64,000 nt of DNA from Lolium rigidum (taxonomy: Eukaryota > Streptophyta > Magnoliopsida > Poales > Poaceae). Where the stretch lies: contig NC_061510.1 of the NCBI RefSeq assembly GCF_022539505.1, forward strand, positions 266,547,687 through 266,611,686. The letters run 5' to 3'. The translations under genes and the position numbers were made by a program. Of this stretch, positions 21,055-31,609 are shown in pieces; position 1 is the stretch's first letter; each line of letters opens with the position of its first letter. The notes below the pieces were generated by a model, which worked only from the letters and a program-made list of their open reading frames with translations, ran no database searches and was not told the DNA's origin.

Positions 21055-21789
21055 ATGGAAAGCAACAGCGAGCTTTTTAATCTTTTCCCTGAGATAGAAT
21101 TGTTTGCTGCGAAAATTAAAAAACCTATGGAATCTTATTTGCATGCTAGTAGCAATGTTATTAGTATGAACACCATTGTTGATAATGCTATGGAAGAATT
21201 TAAGCTTGGGGAGGTCGGTTTTGATGAAAATGATCTCTTTAGCCCTCCGGGTATTGAGGAGAAAGTTTATGTTGATTATGATATGCCTCCTATTTATGAT
21301 GATTATAATGATAGTGGTCTTTTGATGCCGCCTGCTATGGAGGATAAGTTTAATTATGATTACAATATGCCTCCTATATTTGATGATGAGAATAATAATG
21401 ATAGCTACTTTGTTGAATTTGCTCCCACTACAACTAATAAAATTGATTATGCTTATGTGGAGAGTAATGATACTTTTATGCATGTGAATAAGAATGCTTT
21501 ATGTGATACTTATATTGTTGAGTTTGTTCATGATGCCTCCGAAAGTTATTATGAGAGAGGAAAATATGGTTGTAGAAATTTTCATGTTACTAAAACACCT
21601 CTCTATATGCTGAAATTTTTGAAGTTACACTGGTTTTATCTTCCTATGCTTATTGCATTATGCTTCATGAACTTGTTTATTTACAAGATTCCTATGCATA
21701 GGAAGCATGTTAGGCTTAAATGTGTTTTGAATTTTCTTCTTGATGCTCTCTTTTGCTTCAACTCCTATTTCTGGCGAGTGCATCATTAA
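21055..21789 (+). CDS. Retroelement open frame, 244 aa, acidic with one hydrophobic segment
   Basis: An uninterrupted frame from ATG 21055 (MESNSELFNLFPEIELF). The N-terminal half is acidic and contains a loose repeat built around MPP[IA] (YDMPPIYDDYNDSG, LMPPAMEDKFNYDYNMPPIFDD). The C-terminal third has a hydrophobic stretch around residues 187-208 (FLKLHWFYLPMLIALCFMNL). No zinc knuckle, protease, RT or integrase motif is seen. It sits where gag/pol would be in a non-autonomous LTR element and is followed by the 3' untranslated region shared with element E. Similar frames are familiar to me from Triticeae LTR elements, without known function. The element has no 5' LTR here, so expression is unlikely. 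Confidence 0.7.
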   Translation: MESNSELFNLFPEIELFAAKIKKPMESYLHASSNVISMNTIVDNAMEEFKLGEVGFDENDLFSPPGIEEKVYVDYDMPPIYDDYNDSGLLMPPAMEDKFNYDYNMPPIFDDENNNDSYFVEFAPTTTNKIDYAYVESNDTFMHVNKNALCDTYIVEFVHDASESYYERGKYGCRNFHVTKTPLYMLKFLKLHWFYLPMLIALCFMNLFIYKIPMHRKHVRLKCVLNFLLDALFCFNSYFWRVHH

Positions 21790-24206
21790 AATTGCTGAGC
21801 CCATCTTAATGGCTATAAAGAAAGCACTTCTTGGGAGATAACCCATGTGTTTATTTTACTACAGCACTTTTGTTTTATATTTGAGTCTTGGAAGTTGTTA
21901 CTACTGTAGCAACCTCTCCTTTTCTTTATTTTATTGCATTGTTGTGCTAAGTAAAGTCTTTGATAGCAAGGTTGATACTAGATTTGGATTACTTGCGTGA
22001 AAACGCATTTATGTCTGTCACGAATTTGGGAAGGGTTCTCTGTAGGTAACTCAGAAAAATCTGCACATTTACGTGCGTGATCCTCAGATATGTACGCAAC
22101 TTTCATTAAATTTGAGCATTTTCATCTGAGCAAGTTAAGTGCCTCTGTAAAATTCGTCTTTACGGGACTGTTCTGTTTTGACAGATTCTTGCCTTTTATT
22201 TCGCATTGCCTCTTTTGCTATGTTGAATGGATTTCTTTGTTCCATTAACTTTCGAAGCTTTGTGCAATGTCCGAAGTGTTAAGAATGATTGTGTCACCTC
22301 TGAACATGTGAATTCTTGATTATGCACTAACCCTCTAATGAGTTTGTTTCGAGTTTGGTGTGGAGGAAGTTTTCAAGGGTCAAGAGAGGAGGATGATATA
22401 CTATGATCAAGAAGAGTGAAGAGTCTAAGCTTGGGGATGCCCAAGGCATCCCCTTCTTCATCGACAACTTATCAGGTTTCTTCTCTTGAAACTATATTTT
22501 TATTCGGTCACATCTTATGTACTTTACTTGGAGCGTCTGTGTGCTTTTATTTTCGTTTTGTTATTTTCATTCTCTGAATAAATGCTTGTGTGGGAGAGAG
22601 ACACGCTCCGCTGGTTCATATGAACACATGTGTTCTTAGCTTTTAATGTTCATGGCGAAGGTTGAAACTTCTTCGTTAATTGTTATATGGTTGGAAACAG
22701 AAAATGCCTCATGTGGTAATTGGTATAATGTCTTGAATAATTTGATACTTGGCAATTGTTGTGCTCATATAGATCATGTTTAAGCTCTTGCATCATGTAC
22801 CTTGCACCTATTAATGAAGAACTACATAGAGCTTGTTAAAATTTGGTTTGCATGATTGGTCTCTCTAAGTCTAGATATTTTCTCGGTTGAGGTGTTTGAA
22901 CAACAAGGAGACGATGTAAAGTCTTATAATGCTTACAATATGTTCATATGTGAGTCTTGCTGCACCATTTTATACTTGAGTTTGCTTCAAACAACCTTGC
23001 TAGCCTAGCCTTGTATTGAGAGGGATTCTTCTCGTGCATCCAAATCATTGAGCCAAAAAATATGCCATTTGTGTCCACCATACCTACCTACTACATGGTA
23101 TTTCTCCGCCATTCCAAAGTAAATTGCTTGAGTGCTATCTTTAAACAATTCAAAAGTTATTACCTCTTATTTGTGTCAATGTTTTATAGCTCATGAGGAA
23201 GTATGTGGTGTTTATCTTTCAATCTTGTTGGGCAACTTTCACCAATGGACTAGTGGCTTCATCCGCTTATCCAACAATTTTGCAAAAAGAGCTGGCAATG
23301 GGGTTCCCAGCCCCGAATTAATTAACTTTCATAAATTTACAAATAGACACTCCTCCATGGTATGTGATTGTTGGTCGGCACCCGAGGATTCGGTTAGCCA
23401 TGGCTTGAGAAAGCAAAGGTGGGGAGGAGTGTCATCTAAATAAAACTAAAATAAAAAGGCACTCCTTCATGGTATGAGATTGTTGGCAGGCACCCGAGGA
23501 TTTGGTTAGCCATGGTTTGTGAAAGCAAGGTTGGAAGGAGTGCCACCCAAAAATAAAATTTCATGGGAGCCGCTCTTTGAAAGTCTGTATGGAAAGGGGG
23601 TTAGAGTGCCCACTACCATTCGTTGACAACAACAAACACCGCTCAAAAATTTACTTTTTATGCTCTCTTTATGTTTTCAAAATAAAAGCTCTAGCACAAA
23701 TATAGCAATCAATGCTTCCCTTTGCGAAGGGCCATTCTTTTACTTTATGTTGAGTCAATTTACCTACTTCTTTCTATCTTAGAAGCAAACACTTGTGTCA
23801 ACTGTGTTCATTGATTCTTACATATTTACCTATTGCACTTGTTATATTGCTTTATGTTGACAACTATCCATGAGATATACATGTTACAAGTTGAAAGCAA
23901 CTGCTGAAACTTATATCTTCCTTTGTGTTGCTTCAAAGCCTTCTACTTTGAATCTATTGCTTTATGAGTTAACTGTTATGCAAGTCTTATTGATGCTTGT
24001 CTTGAAAGTACTATTCATGAAAAGTCTTTGCTATATGATTCAGTTGTTTACTCATTGTCTTCATCATTGCTTTGAATCGCTGCATTCATCTCATATGCTT
24101 TACAATAATGTTGATCAAGATTATGTTGGTAGCATGTCACTTAAGAAATTATCATTGTTATCGTTTACCTACTCGAGGGCGAGTAGGAACTAAGCTTGGG
24201 CATGCT
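21790..24206 (+). other. 3' internal region of the LTR A3-bearing partial element
   Basis: Non-coding 2.4 kb from gcccatcttaatggctataa through ttatattgcatt-type AT-rich DNA to the purine tract before LTR A3. It parallels E's internal region (60334-62900) for most of its length. It includes a roughly 97-bp direct duplication (near 23349-23545, cactcctccatggtatg / cactccttcatggtatg). From 23592 (ggggttagagtgcccac) it equals the residual internal region of element A (16106-16717). Nothing else is seen. Confidence 0.8.
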
Positions 24207-25732
24207 TGATACGTCTCAAACGTATCTATAATTTCTTATGTTCCATGCTAGTTTTATGACAATACCTACATGTTTTGTTCACACTTTATATCGTTTTGAT
24301 GCGTTTTCCGGAACTAACCTATTGACGAGATGCCGAAGTGCCAGTTCTCGTTTTCTGCTGTTATTGGTTTCAGAAATCCTAGTAAGGAAATATTCTCGGA
24401 ATTGGACGAAATCAACGCCCAGTATCTTAGAATTCCACGAAGCTTCCAGAACACCCGAGAGCCGCCAAAGGAGAGCCCTGGGGGGCCCACACGCCAGGCC
24501 GGCGCGGCCCAGGCCCTGGCCGCGCCGCCCTATTGTGTGGTGGCCCCGTCAGCCTTCCGACTCCGCCTCTTCGCCTATTTAAAGGTCCCTGACCTAAATC
24601 TTCGATACGAAAAAGCCACGGTACGAGAAACCTTCCAGAGCCGCTGCCATCACGAAGCCAAGATCCGGGGGACGGAGTCTCTGTTCCGGCATGCCGCCGG
24701 GACGGGGAAGTGCCCCCGGAAGGCTCCTCCATCGACACCACTGCCATCTTCATCACCGCTGCTGTCTCCCATGAGGAGGGAGTAGTTCTCCATCGAGGCT
24801 CAGGCCTGTACCGGTAGCTATGTGGTTAATCTCTCTCCTATGTACTTCAATACAATGATCTCATGAGCTGCCTTACATGATTGAGATTCATATGAGCTTT
24901 GCATCACTATTAGTCTATGTGCCACTCTTGTGATGTTATTAAAGTAGTCTATTCCTCCTTCACGGTGTAATGGTGATAGTGTGTGCATCGTGTAGTACTT
25001 GGCGTAGGTTATGATCATAATCTCTTGTAGGTTATGGAGTTAATTATTACTATGATAGTATTGATGTGATCTATTCCCCCTTCATAGTGTAAAGGTGACA
25101 GTGTGTATGCTATGTTAGTACTCGGTTTAAGTTGCAAAGATCTATTATGCTCTAAGGTTACTTAAACATGAATATCGAATGTTGTGGAGCTTGTTAACTC
25201 CGGCATTGAGGTGCTCTAGTAGCCCTACACAACGAATGATGTTCATTATCAAACAAGAGTATATGTAGCACAAAGGAAGAGAACTTATTTATTTATGTGA
25301 TCAATGTTGAGAGTGTCCACTAGTGAAAGTATGATCCCTAGGCCTTGTTTCCAATACTGCAAACACCGCTTGTTTACTGTTCTGCTGCATGTTTACTTCC
25401 TGCAATATTACTACCATCAACTGCACGCCAGCAAGCACTTTTCTGGCGACGTTACTACTGCTCATATTCATTCATACTACTTGTATTTCACTATCTCTTC
25501 GCCGAACTAGTGCACCTATACATCTGACAAGTGTATTAGGTGTGTTGGGGACACAAGAGACTTCTTGTATCGTGATTGCAGGGTTGCTTGAGAGGGATAT
25601 CTTTGACCTCTTCCTCCCTGAGTTCGATAAACCTTGGGTGATCCACTTAAGGGAAACTTGCTGCTGTTCTACAAACCTCTGCTCTTGGAGGCCCAACATT
25701 GTCTACAAGAATAGAAGCACCCGTAGACATCA
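24207..25732 (+). repeat. LTR of family A (A3)
   Basis: 1526 bp, same ends as A1/A2 and not interrupted. It is followed by ggagctctcatttc, the same flank as A2. The element it belongs to has no 5' LTR; its internal region abuts flank F at about 21050. It therefore arose by duplication/recombination, not by a separate insertion. Confidence 0.92.
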
Positions 25733-27220
25733 GGAGCTCTCATTTCTTCCTCTTCTCTTTCTCTCTCGAGTCTCTCCCACTCCCCGGCTCCTCTCCCCTT
25801 CTCTCCGGCGGCCTCGCCGGCCGGAGACGAGGCCGACTTCTCTCTGTATATCGTACACCCTCCGAACTAAGTTATTTGATTCAACTTTCCTTAGACGTGT
25901 ATGTATCTAGAGTAAAAACATGTGTGGATACATCCATATTTAGATAAGCAAAGTTGAGTCAGCTAATTTGGATCCGAGGGAGTTAGTGTTGTTGTAAGCT
26001 TAGATCCGAGTGTTTCCCATGAGCGGAATGGCGCAATGGAGTCCGGGATCTCGTCATCGGCTTCGGATCTGGCCTATGGTGAATCCGGCGGATCTTGCCG
26101 GCCAAACCCGATCCGGTGCCATCAAGGTGATGGCGCTAACGGTGAGGCTTGCTTTGGTCGGTGCTTCGGATCCGGCCAATGGGGAAGTCAAGCTGCTAAC
26201 GTTCACAAGCTCGGGGCATACGACGGCGTCATCCGTCTTGCCCGTGAACATCTTGGCCTTTCAGCAGCCCTTCTCAGAGCCAATATGCCGTTGCTGAGGC
26301 CCTTCTTTTCCTTCGTCCTGGCGACTACCGACGACACCGTCCCAAGTGGTGCGTCCCCGGCGACGGAGTTGCTGGAAAGGATGCGGAGCAGAGATCTGAT
26401 GTGCGGTCCAGAAGGACTCGATTGATTTTCTTCTATATGTTTTGGGGTCCTTTTTGTAAAGTTGCAGGTCATATTAGTTATTGTCTAGTTCTTTTGGACC
26501 TCTATGTAATTTTTTGGACTAGTTTCCCTTTGCACCGATAAACTTGAATTTTGACAAGTTCACGGGAAAAAATTCCTTTGCACATATGGCCTATCATATA
26601 TGAACATTCTTGAGATTTAAACTATATTTAATGGCCAGCACTTGCGCAAGGGGCTCGTCTAGTGCGCACTAGTTTCCATTAGCACCGATAAATTTGAATC
26701 TTGACAAGTTCTTGGAAGAAAAAATTGATTCACATATAGCCTATCATGTATGAACATTATTGGGATTCAGACTATACATAGATGGCCAACATGTGTGCAA
26801 GGGGGTCCTCTAATGTGCACTAGTTTCCATTAGCACTGATAAATTTGAATCTTTACAAGTTCTCGGAAAAAAATGCTTCACACATATGCCCTATCATGTA
26901 TGAACATTATTGGGATTCATATTATATATAGATGGCCAACACTTGTGCAAGGGGGTCCTCTAATGTGCACTAGTTTGCATTAGCACCGATAAATTTGAAT
27001 CTTGACAAGTTCTCGGGAAAAATTGCTTTACACATATGCCCTATCATGTATGAATGTTACTCGGATTCAAACTATATATAGATGGCCAATACTTGCGCAA
27101 CGGGGTCCTCTAGTGTGCAATAGTTTCCATTAGCACTGATAAGCTTGAATTTTGACAATATATTCAAGAGACTTGTTTACACTAGTAAGGCATAATGGAA
27201 AGCAACAGTGAGCTTTTTAA
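25733..27220. repeat. Flank segment F', second copy of the tandem duplication
   Basis: Matches F (19742-21084), including MITE and satellite, but carries five satellite monomers (26532, 26682, 26833, 26983, 27133) against four. It ends with the same agcaacag[t]gagctttttaat stretch, after which it continues with satellite (gtgcagtagctag), not retroelement. Confidence 0.88.
25856..25983. mobile_element. Stowaway-like MITE (copy in F')
   Basis: Second copy of the MITE at 19866-19993, again flanked by TA (25854-25855 and 25984-25985). Its left end, caccctccgaac, is nearer to the expected terminal repeat than the first copy. It was duplicated with its flank, not independently inserted. Confidence 0.75.
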
Positions 27221-27577
27221 TGTGCAGTAGCTAGATTCCATTAGCACCGATAAACTTGAAATTTGACAAGTTCTCGAAAAAACTTGCTTCACGGTATAAT
27301 ATGGCATACCACATGTGTATAAACATTCTTGTGATTCAATCTATAGATGGTGGCAAACACACTTGCGCAAGGGTCGGGGTCCTCTAATGTGTGCAATATA
27401 TATTAGTTTCGATTAGCATCGATAAAGTTGTATTTAATTTTGAAAGTTCTCAAAAAAACTTGCATATGGCCGATCATGTATGAACATTCATGGGATTCAA
27501 ATTAAATGGCCAACAATTGCACATCAAGGGGGTCATCTATAAATATGTGCACTAGTGTACATTTAGCATTGGTAAAC

Positions 27578-27619
<42 letters not shown>

Positions 27620-27990
27620 CGAAGAGTTCTCGAAAAAACTTGCTTCCCGATATATGGCCTATAGCAATATATATACCATGCATGCATATATTTGTATATA
27701 TATTTGAACATATTAATTCTTGGGGATTTCAATCTCTCTCTCTCTCTCTCTCTCGATCTATCGTTGGTGGCCAGAACAACACACATATGCATGCACTTTA
27801 TGCGCAAAGGCGCGGGTGCCTCTAATAATTCATGTGTGTGCGCATATTTGAACATATTCTTGGGGATTTCAATCTCTCTCTCTCGATCTATATATCATTG
27901 GTCGCCAAAAAACACACATATATACGCATGCACTATATGCACAAAGGCGCGGGTGCCTCTAATAATGTGTGTGCGCACTCGATCGATGAT

Positions 27991-28194
27991 CCCTAAACCT
28001 TAAACCATAAAACCATAAAACTCTAATCCCTAATCCCTAAACACCCTAAACACCCTAAACACTAAACCCTAAACCCTAAACCCTAAAGACTAAACCCTAA
28101 ACCCTAAACACTAAACCCTAAACACTAAATCCTAAACCCTAGACCCTAAACCCTAATTAACCCTAACCCTAACCCTAACCCTAATTAAACCCTA
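27991..28194. repeat. Telomere-like tract 1 (CCCTAAA variants)
   Basis: About 200 bp of CCCTAAA with variants CACTAAA, CCCTAA and ccctaattaa, in the C-rich orientation on the plus strand, bounded by gatcgatgat on the left and catatataggccaacga on the right. Confidence 0.9.
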
Positions 28195-28557
28195 CATATA
28201 TAGGCCAACGACACTTAATTGCGCATCAAGCAGACGACCAACTAATTAGCGCTGATAAATTAATTAACTTGAATTTTGACAAGTTCTCTCGAATGAAAAC
28301 ACATTTGATTAAGTTGTCTCATAATATATATAATTAGTGTGCATGCGCGCATGGCATACCTTGCATATCATTCGTGCATATATTTCAATATATATTTAAA
28401 CATATTCTTGGGGATATATATATATTTCAATCTCTCTCTCGATCTATATATCGTTGGTGGCCAAAAAAACACACTTATATATATATATATACGCATGCAC
28501 TTTATGCGCAAAGGCGCGGGTGCCTCTAATAATGAGTGTGTGCACTCGATCGATGAT

Positions 28558-28823
28558 CCCTAAACCTTAAACCCTAAAACCCTAATCCCTAATTATACCC
28601 TAAACGTACACCCTAAACACCCTAAACACTAAACCCTAAACCCTAGACCCTAAACCCTAAACACTACACCCTAAACCCTAAACCCTAAACCCTAACCCTA
28701 GACCCTAAACCCTAAACACTAAACCCTAAACCTAAACCCTAGACCCTAAACTCTAATTAACCCTAACCCTAACCCTAACCCTAAAACCCTAGCTAGCTAA
28801 CCCTAAACCCTAATTAAACCCTA
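28558..28823. repeat. Telomere-like tract 2 (CCCTAAA variants)
   Basis: About 265 bp with the same bounding sequences and orientation as tract 1, mixed with ccctagaccc and ccctaattaa variants. Confidence 0.9.
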
Positions 28824-28904
28824 CATATATAGGCCAACGATACTTAATTGCGCATCAAGCAGGCGACCAACTAATTAGCGCTGATAAATTAATTAATTTG
28901 AATT

Positions 28905-30066
28905 TGTTATCGCCAGATTTTGGCAAATCAGGAGATAGGCCGTAAGCGAGATGGGCTTGAAGGATATACGCGTGGAGGATCTCTGAAGCGGCCTTGCACG
29001 AGAGTTTGGGCTAAATTGCCCGTGTATCTGTAGTTTATTAGATCGTGTTTAGAATTAAAAGGTAGAGTTTGGCCCGTGCACGGTTATGTGCACGCTGGAA
29101 TTAGGAAGTCCCCAGGACTATAAATATGTATCTAGGGTTTATGAAATAAACAACAATCACGTTCACAACAAACACAAACCAGGCGCATCGCCACCCCTTC
29201 CTTCGAGGGTTTCCTTCCGGGTAAGCATCATGCTGCCTAGATCGCATCTTGCGATCTAGGCGATACACGTTTATTCGTCTACCTTGTGCTACTCGTGCTT
29301 GAAGCGTTGTTGATGGCGAGTAGCACTACCTATCTTAGGTGTTTTGGGGCTTGCATTGATGCTTTTCTTATGCATATCCGCTTAGCAATGCCGTCCCTCG
29401 ACACCTAGCTGCCCTTACGCCTATCCGGGGCGTAAGGGCAGCATCTTGCTTGTTCGATACTTAGTAGATCCGATCTGTTATAGTTGCTCCTTGTTCTTAA
29501 AGGATTAGTTTAATATCCGCATGATTAGGCCTTATCTTTGGGGTTGGAGGATCCGGTAGTGCGCTAGGTGTTGTTTACCGTTCCTATAAGGGATGTTCCG
29601 GGAATTGACGTAATGTTGGTTTTTAGGCCTCTTCTAGGGATAGTTTACATCATCTTTCGTATCTGCTAGGCCCAACTACGCGTAGGACGTTCCGGTTATG
29701 CGGTGAAAACCCTAAACTGTCGTAGATTGGTTTAGCTTTGTTTTGATCAAGCGGGATCCCCATGTCATTGCAAATCCAGCGTGAACCATGGGGCGATCGG
29801 CTCTTTGAGCCGATCCACGAGGCAACCCGAGAGCCGATAGGGCTCGTATTTAATGTTTACGTGTCTACCATGCGAGAACAATCGAAGCAATCTAACACCT
29901 TCCCGATCGGGTCTAGGTCGGGTGGCACGCCCTTGCAACCGCCGGGACGTGTGCGGGAAACTTGCGGAACGACGCAAGGTGCCGGGGTCCACTAAGCGGC
30001 CTTGGGAGCCTCCCGGCTCTTCGTGTTGCTTAACCACCGCTCGCCGGTGAGTTTTGGCAGGCAACA
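28905..30066 (+). repeat. 5' LTR of element B
   Basis: 1162 bp, TG...CA. A TATA box ctataaatat lies at 29118-29127, about 215 bp into the LTR, with the likely transcript start some 30 bp later. The second half holds short inverted stretches such as ctagatcgcatcttgcgatctag (near 29236-29258). Confidence 0.93.
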
Positions 30067-30071
30067 CATTC

Positions 30072-30089
30072 TGGCACGCCCGGTGGGAC
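30072..30089 (+). promoter_or_regulatory. Primer-binding site of element B
   Basis: tggcacgcccggtgggac, five bases after the 5' LTR. It ends in TGG as expected for pairing with a tRNA CCA end. I do not assign the tRNA. Confidence 0.65.
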
Positions 30090-30127
30090 AATCTTCGACA
30101 ACATCCACGTCAACACCTGCGTCCGAG

Positions 30128-31609
30128 ATGGCGGACGAACCGGTCAAGTACGAGGATCTCCCTGCGGAGCACAAGAAGAAGTGCGATGAGCTGAAGGCCA
30201 TCTGTGAACCCGAACTCATCGGCTCCTTGGAGAAGACCCGTTCGCATGGCATCGGGGTCAAAGGAGACACGCGTCCGTTTCCTGGCGTCAACATGGTGGA
30301 TCTTAGCCACTCCATAAGGTGCGAGCCAGGGTTCTCTTTTAGTGTCAACATGGCAAGGCTTGTGAGCCGCCATGGCGAAGATAAAGCAGAGAGCAGCCAC
30401 TCCCATGGCAAGGATAAAGAGGAGGCCGATCCACGCGACCGGCCCCATGATGATGATAGACGATACCTAACCGAAGAGGAAGTGAGAAGCGTGCGGTATC
30501 AACGTCCACTCTCCGCGCATCTCCTTAACAAATATGAACAGCAGTACGACCGACGTCGGCGCTACGACGTAGATGATGAGAGACATCGTCGGTCTGATGT
30601 AGAGGACAGGAGGTATCGTCGGCATGAAAGAAACAACCACGGGTACGAGCTTCACGAGGGAGGGAGGTCAAGGGAGCAAGATGACATGGATAGGCATTGG
30701 GACTGTCCTTTCTTTAAACATTGTTGGGACTCAGGAATGAGCCGATTGCCAACAATCGAGAATTGCCCGGAATGCAGACATCAAAGGAAGAGGACAAACA
30801 AGGTTTCAGTGTTCGAGCGTCTAGAGCCTCTCCCACCTCAGAACAAACGAGCTGAGTCATCTCAAGAAGAAGACTTTGAGGAGTCAGATGGTGAAGAAGA
30901 TAGGTATCACCGGCCAAGGTGGTGCCCTGATGGACTCAGCCATTCTCAGAAGCGTAGGGTGCAGCGGCTACGAAACCTGGAGGAAGCCGAGGCACAGTAC
31001 CTGTACACGTTGAGAAAAGCACGGCCCGATCTGGCCGTGAAAATTCAGCAAAAGTTAGAGACGGAGACGCGCCCGCCAAAGAAAGTGTGGCGCCCTAAAC
31101 AGACAAAAGCCGACGCAGAGGCATCGGCTGATACAAACATAGTGTCCATGATCCCGTCAGAGAGTTGTGGTCCAAGGCATGGTGAGCATACCTCGAGCGA
31201 GTCACGTAGCCATAATAAAGGACCAAGGAGTGGTAAACCCTCATTGAGCATTGCAATGAAAAAGAAGGCCGATTCTAGCAATCGGCCAATATTGTCCCCA
31301 ACATATGCTTTGCCTGTGTTTAGCATTGACCTAGCAGGAGATGGAAAGCTGGGGTATGGGTTTACATCAGCTGACGAGTTAGAAGAGATTGATATTGGTC
31401 CTGGGGATAAGCCACGACCAACCTTTATCAGCAAAAAGTTAGATCCGCATCTGAGGGGCCCGATGATAGCCTTGTTGAAAGAATACCCAGATTGTTTCGC
31501 ATGGGATTATACGGAGATGCCTGGGTTAGACAGGAGCATCATTGAGCATCGGCTCCCCTTGAAGAAAGGATTTCGGCCGTTCCAGCAGCGAGCGACAGAT
31601 GAAGGCTGA
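30128..31609 (+). pseudogene. Tat-type gag-like frame of element B, internally shortened, no protease
   Basis: Open frame of 493 residues from Met 30128 (MADEPVKYEDLPAEHKKK). After about 45 residues of the usual gag start it passes (near 30260) directly into the late part (PFPGVNMVDLSHS, DRHWDCPFFKHCWDSG, WCPDGLSHSQKRRVQRLRNLEEAE). The capsid region normally found between them appears to be missing. No D-[ST]-G protease motif is present before the RT-leading segment (PDCFAWDYTEMPGLD). Joining at both deletions preserved the frame. The Cys/His cluster CPFFKHCWDSG...CPEC may bind zinc. The frame ends by a shift near 31590-31605 before RT. Confidence 0.75.

Larger units (their letters stand above)
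19742..21084. repeat. Flank segment F, first copy of a tandem duplication
   Basis: ggagctctcatttcttcctc ... agcaacagcgagctttttaat. The same segment, about 95 percent or more identical by eye, recurs at 25733-27220 behind LTR A3. It contains a CT-rich stretch, a MITE, an unrecognised GC-richer stretch (about 20010-20435) and four monomers of a 150-bp satellite. Offset between copies is about 5991 bp. Confidence 0.88.
26532..28904. repeat. 150-bp satellite grading into a composite repeat with telomere-like tracts
   Basis: Five regular monomers (26532-27170) are followed by increasingly diverged ones (27248, 27416, 27561). From about 27680 comes a version with gaacatattcttggggattt, a CT tract, tggtggcca, caaaggcgcgggtgcctct and gcactcgatcgatgat ahead of a CCCTAAA tract. 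Landmarks of the simple monomer (agcgctgataaa, gaattttgacaagttctc, ggccaacgacacttaattgcgc) persist, so both types share ancestry. The longer unit repeats at about 570-625 bp. It includes (AT)n at 27582-27617 and (CT)n at 27733-27754. No gene is present. It is interrupted by element B at 28905 and resumes at 52022. Confidence 0.85.

Noticed and set aside
24207..25732. LTR A3 as an independent insertion or solo LTR
   Set aside because: Its right flank is the same as A2's and its left side is continuous internal retroelement sequence, so it came by duplication.
27991..28194. A genuine chromosome end
   Set aside because: The tract is short, degenerate, flanked by unique and satellite DNA on both sides, and repeated three more times in the window.
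31045..31434. Minus-strand frames of about 95-130 codons opposite B's gag and pol
   Set aside because: They mirror conserved coding sequence on the plus strand and have no family features, unlike the acidic antisense frame at 50238-50489.
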